Shown: positions 10,101 to 24,330, numbered from the stretch's first letter. The stretch: DNA of 64,000 bases from Acanthopleura granulata (GCA_016165875.1 JABBOT010000014.1:6340895-6404894); one strand, 5' to 3'. The notes: a model not told the origin generated them from the letters alone. A program made the numbers and translations.

Positions 10101-13100
10101 TTTATTGCGATGTTGATCTTGACAGAACGCTGAACTACTGATGCTTGAGGCTAGGCCGTACATATAGGAAATATCTATGTTAGGTTACGATTTGGTGTCT
10201 GTCTAACCACCTCTTATAAAAAGCGTTAGTTAGAAATTATTAAAAAGGGAAATCCCGACCATTAACGAGAGTTTCAGATCATGTTTTAATTTGTCTGTTT
10301 TGTGCTATAATGTCAACGTCTGACGTTTCATTCTCCATGTTTGCTGATTGTTTCAGAACTCGTTCCACGAGGCATTGCAAGAAACGCCTGCAGTCATGAT
10401 TTTAACCCACTTAAAGCTACTTTAATAGTTACCCAGTAATCTCAACTACATATTCTGCTTTCTGCCACTCGTGAAAGAATGTCTCTGTCGTGAACTAGAA
10501 GCCATCTTGATTAATTTTCTGCCTTTAAAATTCGCGATACTTCTGTATGCTAGGTAACAATAATGGCATCTATTAGCAGATGGGTATATTTTGGCGGCAA
10601 AAATGTCTGAATACAGTGCCTCACGAAGACAAAACAGGGCTAAGTGAAAAATCCGAGGAAAGTTATAAAGGTGTGTGTTCATTTCTCAAGAGACCCAGCG
10701 ACTCATTCCTCAAGAGACCCAGCGACTCGACGAAAATTGAAATAATTATGGTTGCACAGAAATTTTGAAGACGTAGAAAATGACTCCTTTACTGTGGTGA
10801 CGTCGTCTGTTTTTTGTTTTTTTTTTACATTTAGTCCGTGTCATCAATATATTGATCATGTTTTCTTGGAAGTCCAAAGAGAAACCAGTGCAGCTTTGAG
10901 ACTGACACCAGGAAGCTTTAAAAGTAATTCAACATGGTTCCAGGAAAGTTAATGGAGGAATTAGAATTCAGTCAATAGTAAAGAGATAAAACAGTAAAGA
11001 GATAAAACATTCATGGGAGTGAAAATAAAAGATACAAAGGAACACTTTACGAAAGTGTAATTCAGTTTTCCCTTATTGTCGAAGATTATATTTCTCTTTT
11101 GTTAGTTGGAGAAATTTCTCAATTAAGGACACACTGAGTTACCCTGGATTTGACACGTCTTCCTTTCAAATGTTGCCCTCATAAAGGCAAAGTTCTTGTC
11201 AACCACCTCAGTAAGGGTTTCATTACAAAAGTTTATGTAAATGTTTAAAGTAACAACTTACAAATCCCCTACCAATATGGCTTGAGCAGAATTATTTTTA
11301 AAAATTGCACTGATATTTATTGCGATTTATTGTAGGTCACAGGCCTAGAAATTGACGTATTGTCTCTTTCATTTGTCAGTGGTTTGAATTTAGCCAGCGT
11401 ACCAGGCCCCTCATATCTTGACATCAAGCTTTGAAATGAAAAGAAGAGAAAATCCGAGTCAGAAAAGGACTTTTTGAATTCCTTATTCCAATTAGCTTGA
11501 TCGGTCACATGACCACAATTCTATGTTGTCTGCCCAGAGATTTGTAGGGAACGTGGAAAGGATTTTATATATCCTAAATGTAACGTGTAACTTCTGCGCG
11601 ATATTTAATCGAGCGTAGTGTAAGATATGAAATTGTTTACTTTGGATCGAATCTAATCCATCACAAATATTTAATCAGTAAACAGATTATTGATTTCCGG
11701 TCTCGGATTCAAGTCTCATGAAGGAGTCTTTGGTTCCGACTTTGGCCCTGATCCAAATGATTCCTGCGAATTTAATTACAAGGAAACTTTTCGCCGATAT
11801 CCCAGTAAGGTTCAAAGTGCTGTTGGAAAGTAGATAAAAAGACGGTGAGTGCACTATCCACATTTTGGTCAAATGCTTATGTATGAACCAACTCATAAGT
11901 CAGACTATATAATCATCGGTTCTTGACATCAAAGAATATGGTATACACAGGAAAGAACGTAGATCATTTCCAGGGAGAGAACAAAGCACAGCTAATTACG
12001 GGACAGATCTGGAAAGCAAATAACGAAGTGCAACATGCGTGTCACTCTTTTTATCCGATTATATGGTAAATTAAAGGCTTCGTGGCAAAGAGTCTTAATG
12101 ATAATTTGAACGCAACACACACAACAGTCTGTCAATTGCATTTGTGCTTTCACGCCAGCCGTTGTCAAACCCAGGTACAAGACGTGGGTAATGTCAGTTA
12201 GAAGACACTGAAAAGTCATTTTCCTCAGAGAGTTGGTAGCTAAACACACATACACCCTGTTTCCTTTATTCTAGCGCTTTCAGAATTTATATATAATAAT
12301 TATATATAATGACAGAAACGTCATTTTCCGTAGAATTCTTGTTTCGTTTATAATTCGCATTCCTGAGCATTCAGACTTTTTTCCAGAATACTTTATCCGG
12401 CGCCTATCGGGCAGTGTCCAGCTTTTCTTCAGACTGTGACATTCAGTTTCTCTCTCACCACGATTTCTCTCGTGAAGCAGCCGTACAAGCAGATAACTTT
12501 AACATTCAAAATGAGAAAACTAGATGTGTGTGTAGAAATATTTCTTGTGCAGAAATAACAAAATATCTTGATAAGACACAAACTGGATTCGAATCTGGGC
12601 CTAATATCAATGAGGAAATATACTGGGATGCTAGAAAGTCGGCTGAGAACTAAATGTGTGCTACATGACTGGAGTCTGATTTGCATTCAATACTTGGCAA
12701 CTCAATTTACGAGGACGAGTGGCGGAAAAAGAAAGAGACAAGTTTATCTTACACAACTCACTAAGCAAAAAAACAGATGGTGTCCAAATTTAATAAAGGT
12801 CGTTGAATGTTGGAGCAAAGTTTGGAAACTGTTCAGTCGTGTGGAAAATCGGTGGAATTTACGCTCGCACTAACCGTATTTTCTGCCGCTTCTGGAGATT
12901 AATCAAATCAGCTGAACATTTGCTCGACTGGATGTGGCGTGTTATCATTTTCGGAATCGAACTGCAAATAAACTTTCTCTGATCTGCTTCCCATCAGTTT
13001 GTCTTCTGTCTGCAATCGATATCAGGACTGTTTGAAGTTAACGGGGTTTAAACGAACTCACAAAAAGTGGACAAATCTTCAGTAATTATTTTATCTACAA

Positions 13101-13470
13101 GGAGGTAAAAGTATACCGGGTTGCTGCCTTAGCAACTCGTCTACTGCCAGCCTTAATTGAATCTTATTTCGCACGAGCGCAGACAACGGGTCAGGCACAT
13201 AAGAAATAGCGTGATCAAACATAAACGGGAGGGGGAGTGGCCAGGTTCTTGTCTTTCAATCGCTTTGAAACACGAGATCTGGATTCCATGTCTTGCTGCG
13301 AAGTGCTTAGAAGAAGACGTTGACGACAATCATGCGGCCTTTTGCGCTGTCTGACATCTTAAAGCAATATGATGTGCATATCTGTAAGTAACAAGTGTAC
13401 AGGTCCGTCAGTATATAGGCTACAAGGTTTACTTCAAACTAACGGCATTCAACCAACACTCTTAGGGAAC
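7150..13470 (+). repeat. ~6-kb non-coding repeat unit, copy A (direct)
   Basis: The first copy of a long unit that recurs downstream. Landmarks shared with other copies include a 35-base identical block at 7436-7470 (= 13494-13528 in copy B) and a block at 8140-8310 (= 14790-14965). Others are the block around 9120-9170, the block 10570-10740 (= 16660-16840), and 12420-12900 (= 18000-18500). The unit starts with a decayed SINE-like stretch (7155-7260) and ends with a decayed tRNA-like stretch (about 13235-13300). Open frames in it, such as the 137-codon one at 8228-8641, are not conserved between copies. I see no transposase or RT. A short 24-bp duplication lies at 10685-10729. It could be a segmental duplication or a large non-autonomous transposon. 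Confidence 0.85.
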
Positions 13471-16400
13471 TGATTGATTGGGTTTGCTCTTAAAAATCTG
13501 TCTCCTGTAGACTGTGCCTTCTGGAATCTTCTGCTCACGGCTTTTCTACGTTTGGTTCATTGACGCCAGCAGGTTGTTAGATTATCTATTCACTGTTCAG
13601 GCGTGTGAGACACGAGTCGAATATAATAACAGTCATCTGAACGATAAATATCCTGGATCTAAGATAATCACGCTACGATGCGATGAAGAAACACCGTTAT
13701 TAATGATACTATAAGTGACCCATAACCTGTTCTGTATGGGTAAATGATGGCGGCGAGAGCTAATAACACGTCGACATGTTTGTGTTAGGTTTGGTGTCAC
13801 GGAAATTTATAAGCAAGAGAGACATTCTGTTACACGTTTGGTGGCTACCAGTGACAAGGGAAACCAATTTAATAAATGATTAAGTGTGAATGCACACTGT
13901 ATTAAGTCATTGTTAATGACAACACACCTCATTACGATTTACTGGCAATCAAGTAAACACCAACGTGGTGTAAAGGTCGAGCCATTACAGCTATAACGAG
14001 TGTGTGTAGTCCCACAGTTTTCTTTGTAAAGTATGTACAGTAGCTTTGTCTGTCGTAAAACATTTATATATATATCCCGCGCCAGGCAAAATCCTCTGCT
14101 TTTGATTGGACAGTAGTGGCCACGTAATAGGCAGGTATAACTCTATACCCTGCAGCAGAAGCTAAATGCGTCTGTTGAATCAACAGTAGGGGGAAATGTG
14201 TGTGACGCAACAATGACACGAACGACAAACCGCCACAAAGGAATGTTAAATGGACATTGTCAATAAAGTTATGACATCATAATTCAACAGAGCGCTGCTT
14301 GGTAAATCAAAGCTCTCGACGCGACGGGAAATTACTGTCGAAGCTTCCTTTGTTTTCAGGAAACAAATTTTCAGTGTAGTTTTTCGGATGTTCAGGAGCT
14401 CCATCCCATGTCTCGCTGTTTTGGCTTTCAGCTTACTTTATAACTTGACAGCCGAAAATCGTATAAGTGAAAACTTTTAGAGTACGTCGATAAACACCAA
14501 TCAAACAGATATATTTCCTCAGCGTTACATCCTGAAATAGGGCAAAGTGACACGGCTGTGCCACTGACCAAAGTTGGGATGCTTAAACCAACGAGACAAA
14601 GCGACATAACGGTGTGATAACGACACTCTAATTATATGACGCCTCTGGTTTCCGTATTAGTCAGATGGTTCAACCACTCACGGTATTGCCCTTATCGCTC
14701 ATCAAACAACTGCATTTTTTTCACGGAATGGTCACTGAAAGCAAATATGCTGAAGTTGGGCTGAGTAAGAGCAACCTAGTGTTCCCATGTATGCGGCGTT
14801 GATGGCCTAATACGATTTGTCGGCGTTACATAAGACAGATTTCTGCATGTCTTTCCTCAAATTTGACATTGTTTCTCTTATCGAGTGAAAGTTTCGGTTC
14901 GGCACGTCTTGAATCTCTCTAACACGCTGGAAACAGTATTGATTGAGGGAAAAAATACCCGTTCTTATCGTTTTTTTATCTCTGGGCATCTGTATAGGAC
15001 AGCCAAATCATGTTGGCTTTTCAGACGAATGTATACATCAGATTGGAAGAAGCAGGCGATGTGTAGTAATATGATGACGTCACGTTATACTGCCCACAGG
15101 ATTCTGGTGCCCGTTTTACAAAGGAGTAGCTCATTGAATACAATAGACATCAAGGTAAATGCGCTTGTAGTAGCTTTGTGGCAGCTTTCTGAAATGAGCA
15201 CAGGGTATTACTTGCCGTCAGGTTTTGGCATCTCAGCACCCTGCATGACACTAACCTAGACGTGGACAGAACACGTTGCCATGTGTACCCTATTAGCACT
15301 GTAGCCTCCATCCTGTCAACGGCATTCATCTCTTCATAAAAAATGGGCTTCATGAAAACTGGGCTTCACTGGGGGTAAAATACGTCATGATAAAACAGCC
15401 CACAGTGATGACGTCAGTATAGACTGGTCAGTATTAGCAATCAGCGTGAAATGTGACGTGTTAGCATCAGTACCGGCACCCGACAGCAATTCGCTCAGCG
15501 GACACAAGATAGACGACACTTACTGTCAACCCGATATGAACGACAGGAATACGGTGTTGTTTTCTTGAAAACAAATGCTCAGTGGATTCAATTAATCTCC
15601 ACGAGCGATGAAAAATACAGTTAGTCCGCGCATAAATTCAACTAATTTTCTGGACGACTGAATCCTTGCGTAATTTTACACTCAATGCTCTGGCTTCCAT
15701 TCAGTTTTGTATTGTATATTTTTTAGGCTAATTGGATGATTTCACAATTGTGTAATTTTAACACAGAATGCCTTATATATATTGCATTCGATTTGTACAG
15801 CTATATTTTTGAAACAAGCGAGGCGGTGAAATCATGGTATCCAGTGCCACCATAATCTTGGTGATTAACGGCTTACAGTTCAGGGTAAGGGATCAGGTGC
15901 TAGTTCAGGGGGAAGTTGTGACTGTTAGATCACCAGTCAGTGACTGTTGGATCACCAGTCAGTGACTGTTAGATCACCAGTCAGTGACTGTTGGATCACC
16001 AGTCAGTGACTGTTAGATCACCAGTCAGTGACTGTTAGATCACCAGTCAGTGACTGTTAGATCACCAGTCAGGTCACCACATCAGGACCCTGACAAACTT
16101 CCTCACTTACAGCCACCGAATGAGCAGGAGCTGGTTTCAAGCATGCGGTGTTAATACTTTCAAAGCTATGAAGGTCTTTTCAGAGATCTCGTATAAGAGG
16201 CTTTAGTAGAGTTTTGGCAGCATTATTTAGACGTCTGAGTACTTGTAGGAAAGAACCGTGCCATATAGGTTGCCATTTAGGGTCTGTATAGTCACATTTT
16301 TTATAAACCATTTATTAGAAATTAACAAAAAAGGAAATCTCAATCATGAATGAGGGTTTTTGATCAGGTTTATTTATTATTTATTTTGTGTTTTGTTTTG

Positions 16401-19305
16401 AACGTTTGACATTCCAGCCTTCATGTTTGTCCAAACAAGTATTTTGAGAAGAAACGCGTGCGGCCATGATTTTAAAACTTCTCAAAACTCCTTTGATGTG
16501 CATTATCACGCGTGGTCGTGGGGTTACTCAGCAATCTCAGCAACCGATTCTGCTTTTACATAATGGATCTTTAAAGAATGTCGATTAAGTTTACTGGAAG
16601 CCATCTTGATCAATTTTCTGCGTTTAAAACCCCGACCTCTCCCCAAGTTAAGTAACCATAATGGCCTCTATTAGCAGATGCGTTTGCTTTGTCAGCAGAA
16701 AAGTCTCTAGGGAATACAGTGTCTCAAGAAAACGAAACATGGCTGAAGAACAGTCGGCGAGAAATCCGAGGAAGTGTGTAAGGGTCACTGCACTGGTTAA
16801 TTCCTCGAGAGATCCAACGACTCGACGAAACTATACATCATCGTGGTTCTATCAAAATTCTGAAGACGTAAAAAATGACTCCTCTACTGCAGTGACTTCA
16901 TCGTTTTTTACTGCATTTGTTCCGTGTCATCAACATATTGGTCACTTTTTATGGAAGTAACAGTAAGAAATCAATAAAGTTTATAGACCAATTTCAAGAA
17001 GGTTTAAAAGTAATTCTGTATGGATCTTGGAAAGTGCAGGCAGCAATTATTATTCAGCCGAAAGTAAAGAGATAAGACACCGATGGAGTGAAAATGAAAG
17101 ATAGAAATGAAAGACTAAAGAAAGTGTAATTTAGTTTTCCCTTTTTGTCGAAATTTATATTTCTTTTCTGTTTGTTGTAGAAATGTCTCATGTACTGACA
17201 TGAGTTATCCTGAACTCGACACGTCTTCATCTTAACTGTTTCCTTCATAAAGGCAAGGTCCTGAGCGGCGTTAACGCCTGGAACAGTTCGGAAAGTTACT
17301 AGTCTTTTATGATATATAAGACTTCAACATGGGCAGTAAAATTAGAACAACGACGACACAGTGATAGTTGGCAAATGGCCTACCAAACCGATGAAATCCG
17401 GCCTCTTGTCAGTCACCTTACATAGGGATTTCTTACCACTGTTCATGTAAATGTTTAAAAAATAACAACTTAGAAATTTTTCTCCGAGATTGCAGCAAAG
17501 TTCAGAGGGATGTTGGAAAGTAGATATATACTCACACGTCTCTGGGCAGTGAGAGCTCGATCCATAATTTGGTCAAGTGCTTATGTATGAACCAACTCAT
17601 CAATCAGACTATATTATCATCGGTTCTTGACATCAAAGAATATGGTATAAACATGAAAGTACATAGATCAGGGGAAACCAAAACACAGCTAATTACAGGA
17701 CAAATCCGGAAAGCACACAGTGACGTGCGACATGCGTATGTCTGCTTCTGTCCTTTATGTTGATATTTAAAAATTAATACCTTGATGGCAAAGAGTCTTC
17801 ATGGTAATTTGAACTCGACATACAAAACAGTTTGTCATTTGAATATTTTCTTTCAGGCAAGCCGTCATATCATGGTTCAAGGTGTGAGTATTATCTGTTA
17901 AAAGGCACAGAAATGTCATTTTCCTCAGAAAGTTGATACCCCGCGTCCCTCTACCTTGTTTCGTGTGTAATTCGTATTTATGTGCGTTCAGGCTTTGTTC
18001 ATCAGTTTCCGGAATACTTTATCCGGCGTCGGTCCGGCATTGTCCCGCGTGTCCTCAGACTATCACATTCAGTTTCTCTCTCTCTCCATGATTTCTCTCG
18101 TGCAGAGCACATAATATCAAATGACTATAACATTTCAAATGAAAACAATAGCTGTGTATTTGTAGGAATAGTTGGTTGGGGAAAATAAAACAAAAATATC
18201 TTGACATAACACAAATTTGATTCGAACTAGGGCCTATTAGAAATGAGGGAATATACTGGAATCCTAGAAAGTCGTCTGAGAACTAAATGCCTGCTGCATG
18301 ATTGGAGTCTGATTTACACCGACGAGTGGCGGGAAAAAAGAGAGACAAGTTTATCGTACACAACTCACTAAGTGAAAAAAAAAGAGTGCACCTCCAAACT
18401 TAATAAACATCGTTGAATGTTGGGGTAAAATTTCGAAAATGTGGAAAGTCCGTGGAATTTACGCGCGGACTAACCGTATTTTCTGCCTCTCCTGGAGATT
18501 AATGGAATCGGCTGAGCATTTAGTCGAGTGGATGTAACATGCTGTCTCTGTCTGTCGAATGGAGCTGCAAACAATCTTTCAGATGTCCTGTCTATTTGAA
18601 ATTAACGGAGTTTAAACGAAGTCAAAAGTTGAGAATTCTTTAATTACTTTACCAACAAGAAGTCTAAAACTATACAGCGTTGCGTTGGTAACCAATGTTC
18701 TCCCTTCCTTTATTCATATTGGTATTCTCACACACGCGCAGACAGGGGACATAGCAAATGGTGAATTCCAACAAACAGCTGGATCTGGGCCTGATCGAGT
18801 GATTAAGACACTGGTCTTTCAATCGCTGGGACCCAGGATGTGTTGGTATTATGCCTTCCTAGGACATACACTGACAATAAAAAGGTCGACGACAATCAGA
18901 TGGCCTTTTAAACAGCGACCAAATATGGCGTACATATCTGTATGTCACAAGAGTGAAAGTCAGCATAATTTGCTAGATGTTGGTGGTTTATCCTGAACAA
19001 TCAGTCTCACGGTACCACAGGTTAACCCAACGCCCAACACTCTTAATGGCAATGTTTCTTTCCCCAAATCTCTTGCCAACAGTTACGATGTTGTGGTTGT
19101 TCATGATATATAATCTGTTCCCCCAGATTAAAAAGAAAAGCATTGCATTGTCCCAAAATGTGATGAATAATGCCGAGTTATTAGGAACAAATTTGTGACT
19201 TGCGCAATAATGTTTGTGAAGACAGTTGTTTTCCGTGAAAAAAGCTTGAAGTTTTCCTGCGCCACTGAGACTTAACACCATCCATGTGCATCCGCAGACT
19301 GAATT
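13471..19305 (+). repeat. ~6-kb repeat unit, copy B (direct)
   Basis: It aligns collinearly with copy A from about 7375 onward and lacks its first few hundred bases. It differs by several indels. It carries extra sequence around 13950-14600, lacks the block matching 8330-8620 of copy A, and has expanded a 22-bp minisatellite at 15920-16073. Near 18790-18850 is a tRNA-like stretch with CGAGTGATTAAGACAC and GGTCTTTCAATCGCTGGGA. This suggests that a tRNA-derived SINE was part of the ancestral unit. No conserved coding capacity was seen. Confidence 0.85.
15920..16073 (+). repeat. 22-bp minisatellite, 7 units
   Basis: Seven units of GACTGTTRGATCACCAGTCA plus GT start at 15920, 15942, 15964, 15986, 16008, 16030 and 16052. 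There are no spacers. Units 2 and 4 carry G where the others carry A. Each unit holds the inverted pair GACTG...CAGTC. The equivalent place in copy A (about 9540-9610) has no such array. Confidence 0.97.
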
Positions 19306-19309
19306 TATT

Positions 19310-19935
19310 CATTTATTTATTTATTTATTTATTTTTATTTTTATTCTACCGTGGCCAGCATTTTGGTGGAACAGGACAGATCCCGGGTGAATCGGACACT
19401 GATGATTAATAAACAACTTCAACGCCAAACGTCAGTTAAGTATCAAGAGAAATATGCGATCTTCGATTCTTATTCTCATCTCAGCCAGATGTAGATCCCA
19501 CTAAGTGGTTGATTGATTGGCTGAATAAACTGATTGATTGAATTTACCCACGCTAGTCATCATCAGATATGAACCGGTCATGTAAAAATCTGTCTCGTGT
19601 AGAGAGTGCGATATGGAATCGTCTGCTCATGGCGTGTCCACGTTTGGATGATGGACGCCACCAGACTGTCAGATTACTATTCACTGTTAAGACGTGTGTG
19701 ACACGAGTCGAATATAATAACAGTTATCTAAACGATAGATATAGCGGATCTAGGTAATCACCCTACGATTCGATCAAGAGATACTGTTATTAATAACACT
19801 TATATAACGACTCATCCAGGATACACCAGTAAATGGCGGTGCAATAACTATAATATTTCAGGCATTCATACGTAAGGTTTGGTGTCATGCAGATATTATA
19901 AGCAAGAGCTTGGTAGTGACAAGGTTTGCTCAGAG
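19310..19935 (+). repeat. ~6-kb repeat unit, start of a third direct copy
   Basis: It opens with a (TTTA)n run and a decayed SINE-like stretch (GTGGCCAGCATTTTGGTGG). It then follows copy A from about 7150 to 7830 (for example GTCGAATATAATAACAGTTA at 19706-19725). It stops near 19935, just before the inverted copy begins. Confidence 0.8.
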
Positions 19936-19969
19936 GGAAGAACAATTAAATAAATTCAAGGCTTGGTGG

Positions 19970-22900
19970 GCACGTGTTGCCAGGGAAACGGGGTACGGTT
20001 TCAGACTTCTTATAGGTAAAGTAATTACTGAAGAATTTTAGACTTTTATGAGTTCGCTTAAACGCCGTTAACTTCAAACAGACCTGACAACGATCGGAGA
20101 GAGAAAACAAACCAGTTGATGAGAAGCAGAGCAGAGAAAGTTTATTTGCTTTCGATTTCGACAGACACAGATAACATGTACATCAAGCCGAGCAAATGTT
20201 CAGTCCATTCAATTAATCTCCAGGAGCGGCAGAAAATACAGTTAGCGCGCGAGTAAATTCCACGAACTTTCCACATGGTTGAACATTTTCGAAATTTTAC
20301 CCCAACATTCAACGAAGTTTGGACATCGACTGTTTTTTGTTAAGTGAGTTGTGTACGATAAACTTGTCTCTTTCTTTTCCCTCCATTCGTCCACGTAAAT
20401 TGAGTTAACAAGTATCAGATGTAAATGAGACGCAGGGCGTACAGTACACATTTAGCTCTCAGACTTTCTAGGATATCGGTGTATTTAATCATTGATAATA
20501 AGCTCAAATTCGAATCCAGTTTGTGTCTAATCAAGATATTTTGTTATTTTTGCCCACTAACTATTCCTACAAATGCACAGCCATTTGCTTTGATTTTAAA
20601 TGTTATAGTTATTTGCTTGTATGACCTCTGCACGAGAGAAATCATGGAAGTGATAGTCCGAAAAAAACCTGGACAATGTCTGACAGGCTGCAGACAAGGT
20701 ATCCCGGAAACTCATGAATGGGATCTGTATGCCTAAGAATGAAACGAGGTAGACAGCCTTCCAAATGACGTTTCTGTGTCTTCTATCAGATCATACAACC
20801 GCTTTGAACCTAAACATCACGGCTTGCATTCAAGTTCAGCTCTTGCTGGCTTCCTCTCTGGCCGTACCTGGGAAGGTGTGCAAGCAACCTGTGGATGGTG
20901 GCGGGTGTCCCCTGGGCTGTACACCTGTTTCCTCCCACCATGATGCTGGCCTCCGTCGTATAAGTGAAATATTCTTGAGTATGGCGTAAAACACCAATGA
21001 AATAAATAAATAAATAAGAAAGAGACTGAAACATGTCATACTTCAATGTTTGTTTTAAAGATCTGTCCAGTAATGAGCTGTGTTTTGCTTTCTCCAGTCC
21101 ATGTGCTTGAGAATAATGTACGATCTTTCCTGTGTATACCGGCATCAAGAGGCCTGCATCTTGCAATTTCTTTGATGTTAGGGGCATATGATTACGTAGT
21201 TTGACATATGAGTTAGTTCATACGTGACCAGTTGACCGAGAATGTGGATCATGCACTCTGTCCAGAGACGTGAATATTTATCTACTTTCCAGCAACTCTT
21301 TGAACTTGACTGGGATTTCTGCGGAAAGTTTCGTTGCAATTAAAATCGCAAGAATCATTTGGATCAGGGCCAATGTGGGAACCAAAGGCTCCTTCTTGAG
21401 ACTTGAATCCGAGACCGGAAATCAATAATCTGTTTACTGATTAAATATTTGTGATGGATGAGATTCCATCCAAACTAAACAATTTCATATCTTACACTAC
21501 GCTCGATTGAATATCGTGCAGAGGATATACGTGATATATTTAGAATGTACAAAGTCTGGACCACGTTCTCTACAAATCTCTGAGCAGACGACATGGAAAT
21601 GTGGTCATGTGACCGATCAAGCTGATGGGAATAAGGAATTCAAAACGTGATCTTTCTGGTCTGTTTTTCTGTGATTTTGTGTTCTTTTCACTGGAAAATT
21701 TTATGTCAGGATATGAGGGGCCTGTTACACTGGCTAAAATCATAAATCACTGATAAATGCAAGAGAAAATATATCTAATTTTAAATGGTTGACGTAAAAA
21801 AATATTTCAATGAATATCACTGCATTTCTTTACCTGATTCTACTAAGGCAATATTGCTAAGGGGCTAGGAAGTTGTGTCTTTTTAAATTTCCTAGCGAAA
21901 TAATCAATATACTGATGACACGGAATAAATGCTTAAAAATCCAATCACAACTATGATGTCACTGCAATAAAGAAGTCATTTTCTACGTCTTTAAAATGCC
22001 AACAGAACTATAATTACTCTAATTTTTCTCGAGGCGTTGGGTCTAGTGAGGACTTAACCAATGCAGAGACCGTTTAAACTTTCCTCGGATTTCTCACTGA
22101 GCCGCGTTTCGTCTTCGTGAGACATTGTATTCCCATCAGACTTTTCTGTTGCCAAAAGAAAATCACCTGCTTATGGAGGCCATTATTGTGACCTAAATTT
22201 TAGAACAGCCGAGGTTTTCAAATGCTGAAAATTGTTCAACGTGGCTTTCAGTTCGCGTCAGAGAAAATCGTTCAAGAGGCGACATGTAGAAGCAGAATCT
22301 GTAGCTGAGACTGCTGCCTAATCCACGACCGCCCGTGACGATGTCCATTAAGGTAGCTTTGAGCCGGTTAAAATCATGACCGCAGGTGTTTCTTGTAATG
22401 CCTCTTTGGACAAGTTTTGCAAGAAACCGCAAACATGGAGGTCCGTCAGAGGTTGAAATCACAACATAAAGTTGGCCCATACACATTACCTGAAGCTCGC
22501 GTTAATGGTCGGAATTTCCTGTTTTGTTAATGTAATCTACCATATAGTTTTTTCCTAAATTTAGGGCCTATGGCATCAAGACAACAGCGTTCCGTCCACT
22601 TCAGCAACGCAATATGGCGTAGAATTTTTTGAATCGGGTTCAAAAGAGGATGTTCGTCAACATCCAACTGTCGTCTTTTATATGCAAACATGATCCAGAA
22701 TTAATACAGTCTGAATAAACTTGTAGCTCACAGAATCCCAGCAGGCTGTCACCGTGTTCTGGAACTTGTTTTGTTTGCTTGACTGTACAATCGTCACTTT
22801 GTACAGAGCTATAGATTTCCAGCATGGATTTGCGATGTCATAACGTATTCTTGTTCTGTTACCTATCCCCTGCTGAATAAAATTGCTAACAGGTTTTTCT

Positions 22901-24330
22901 CGCCAGTACTGGAATTGACGGGAATTGATTACATACGTAACATGAGAGCTGGCCCCATATCGTACTCTGACGTCACGCTGGGATTACCTGTATAATGCTA
23001 ACAACTGTCTAAGAAGGGTGTTACACGAGATCTCTGGCAAGCAGTCGGTATTTTAATGCCCCTTTTTTGATACAGTTCCGGCTGATTAGGAGGGGGCTTT
23101 AAGTCAGGAGGTTTGTCAAGTTCACAAAATTGCACAATTGTTATGTCACTCAGCAGGCGCAAAAAGATGTAATACACAGGGTACGGAAGCCATGGCATTG
23201 AGAGTAAAATTACGTAGTTGTTCAGTGGTGCGGAAAATCCGTTGAACTTCGCCACTATTTTTTTTATCGCTCCTGCAGATTAATTAAATCCGCTGAGCAC
23301 ATGATCGACAGAAAACAACATCCTATTCTTATCTTTCGTATCAGGTTGCAAATTAATTTCGTCTGTCCTGTATCCGCTCAATAAATTATTGTTGGATTCG
23401 GACACCCAGATTAATAGATCTTATCACGTCATCACTTTATGGGCTGTTTTGGAGACATTTTACCTCAGTGGTTTTATAGAGAGATGAGCCTCATTGACAT
23501 GATGGAGGTACAGTCCTAATAACTTACACATGACAATGTGCTGTGTCTACGTCATAATTTGTGTCATGTAGAGTATTGAGATGTTTAAACTTGATGGCAG
23601 GTAACGCCTGGGGTTCATTTGCCATGTGACGTATCTCTTCAATGTGCGACGTCACGGGGGCCCAGAACAGATATGTGCAATATTAATTGATCATCATCGG
23701 GGCACTGTTACACATCGTCTGCTTCTTCCAATCTGGTGTATGGATTCTTAAAAAGCCAGCATGCTTTGGTTGTACCATACAAATGCCCAGAAAAAACAGG
23801 TATAAAAACTAATCTAATCTCAAATCTACCGAGACGATAACGTAAGAAGAACTTGAAAAAAAAACCCAAAAAACAAAAAAACACAACCACGTACTCAAAA
23901 AACAGACAACTCTGAGATAAAAAAAAATCCATGCTTAAGGTAAAGGGATATGAAAAAAAAATCCGATTTGTTTTTATACACTGTGTTATAATCAGCTTCT
24001 TTCGATGTGTTCTGGCCTGCCAATCACCATAATGGTGAGTGGAATGTAACATGTATACAGCAGAAAAAACGAAAAGTTGCTGATAAAGTCACAAAAGGGA
24101 TGTGTACAGCTAATTCACCTGAAAAGCAATAAGAAAAGGTATTTTTTTCCACAGTCAACACTATTTCCAGTTTGTTAGCCAGGAGCCAGACGCTTTCACT
24201 GGGTGAGAGAAACAATGTGTCAGATTGGAGGACAGACATCTGTCTTACGTAACGCCGACAAATTCGCAATGGTCCATGAACGTCACATGCGTAGGATGTT
24301 CTCAATCCTGTGAAGTGAAACACACTCCCA
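19970..24330 (-). repeat. ~6-kb repeat unit, inverted copy C
   Basis: This stretch is the reverse complement of copy A read from about 13130 back to about 8130. 19985-20150 matches 12960-13110, 20180-20640 matches 12430-12920, and 21250-21560 matches 11560-11880. 22195-22440 matches 10330-10570, 22650-22900 matches 9720-10060, and 23830-24270 matches 8140-8620. Copy C keeps sequence missing from B (the 8330-8620 block) and sequence missing from A (the block at about 14975-15030 of B), so it is closer to the ancestral unit in content. A SINE has inserted near 20800-21018. Confidence 0.85.
20800..21018 (+). mobile_element. SINE family 1 inside inverted copy C
   Basis: It shows a box B-like CATTCAAGTTCAGCTC, GCTGGCTTCCTCTCTGGCCG, TTTCCTCCCACCATGATGCT, AAGTGAAATATTCTTGAG and GGCGTAAAACACCAATG. 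It ends in AAATAAATAAATAAATAAG. The matching place in copies A and B lacks it, so it arrived after the duplication. The 5' edge is uncertain. Confidence 0.9.

Noticed and set aside
15920..16073. Possible CRISPR array
   Set aside because: The units are contiguous with no unique spacers, and the genome is animal. It is a plain minisatellite.
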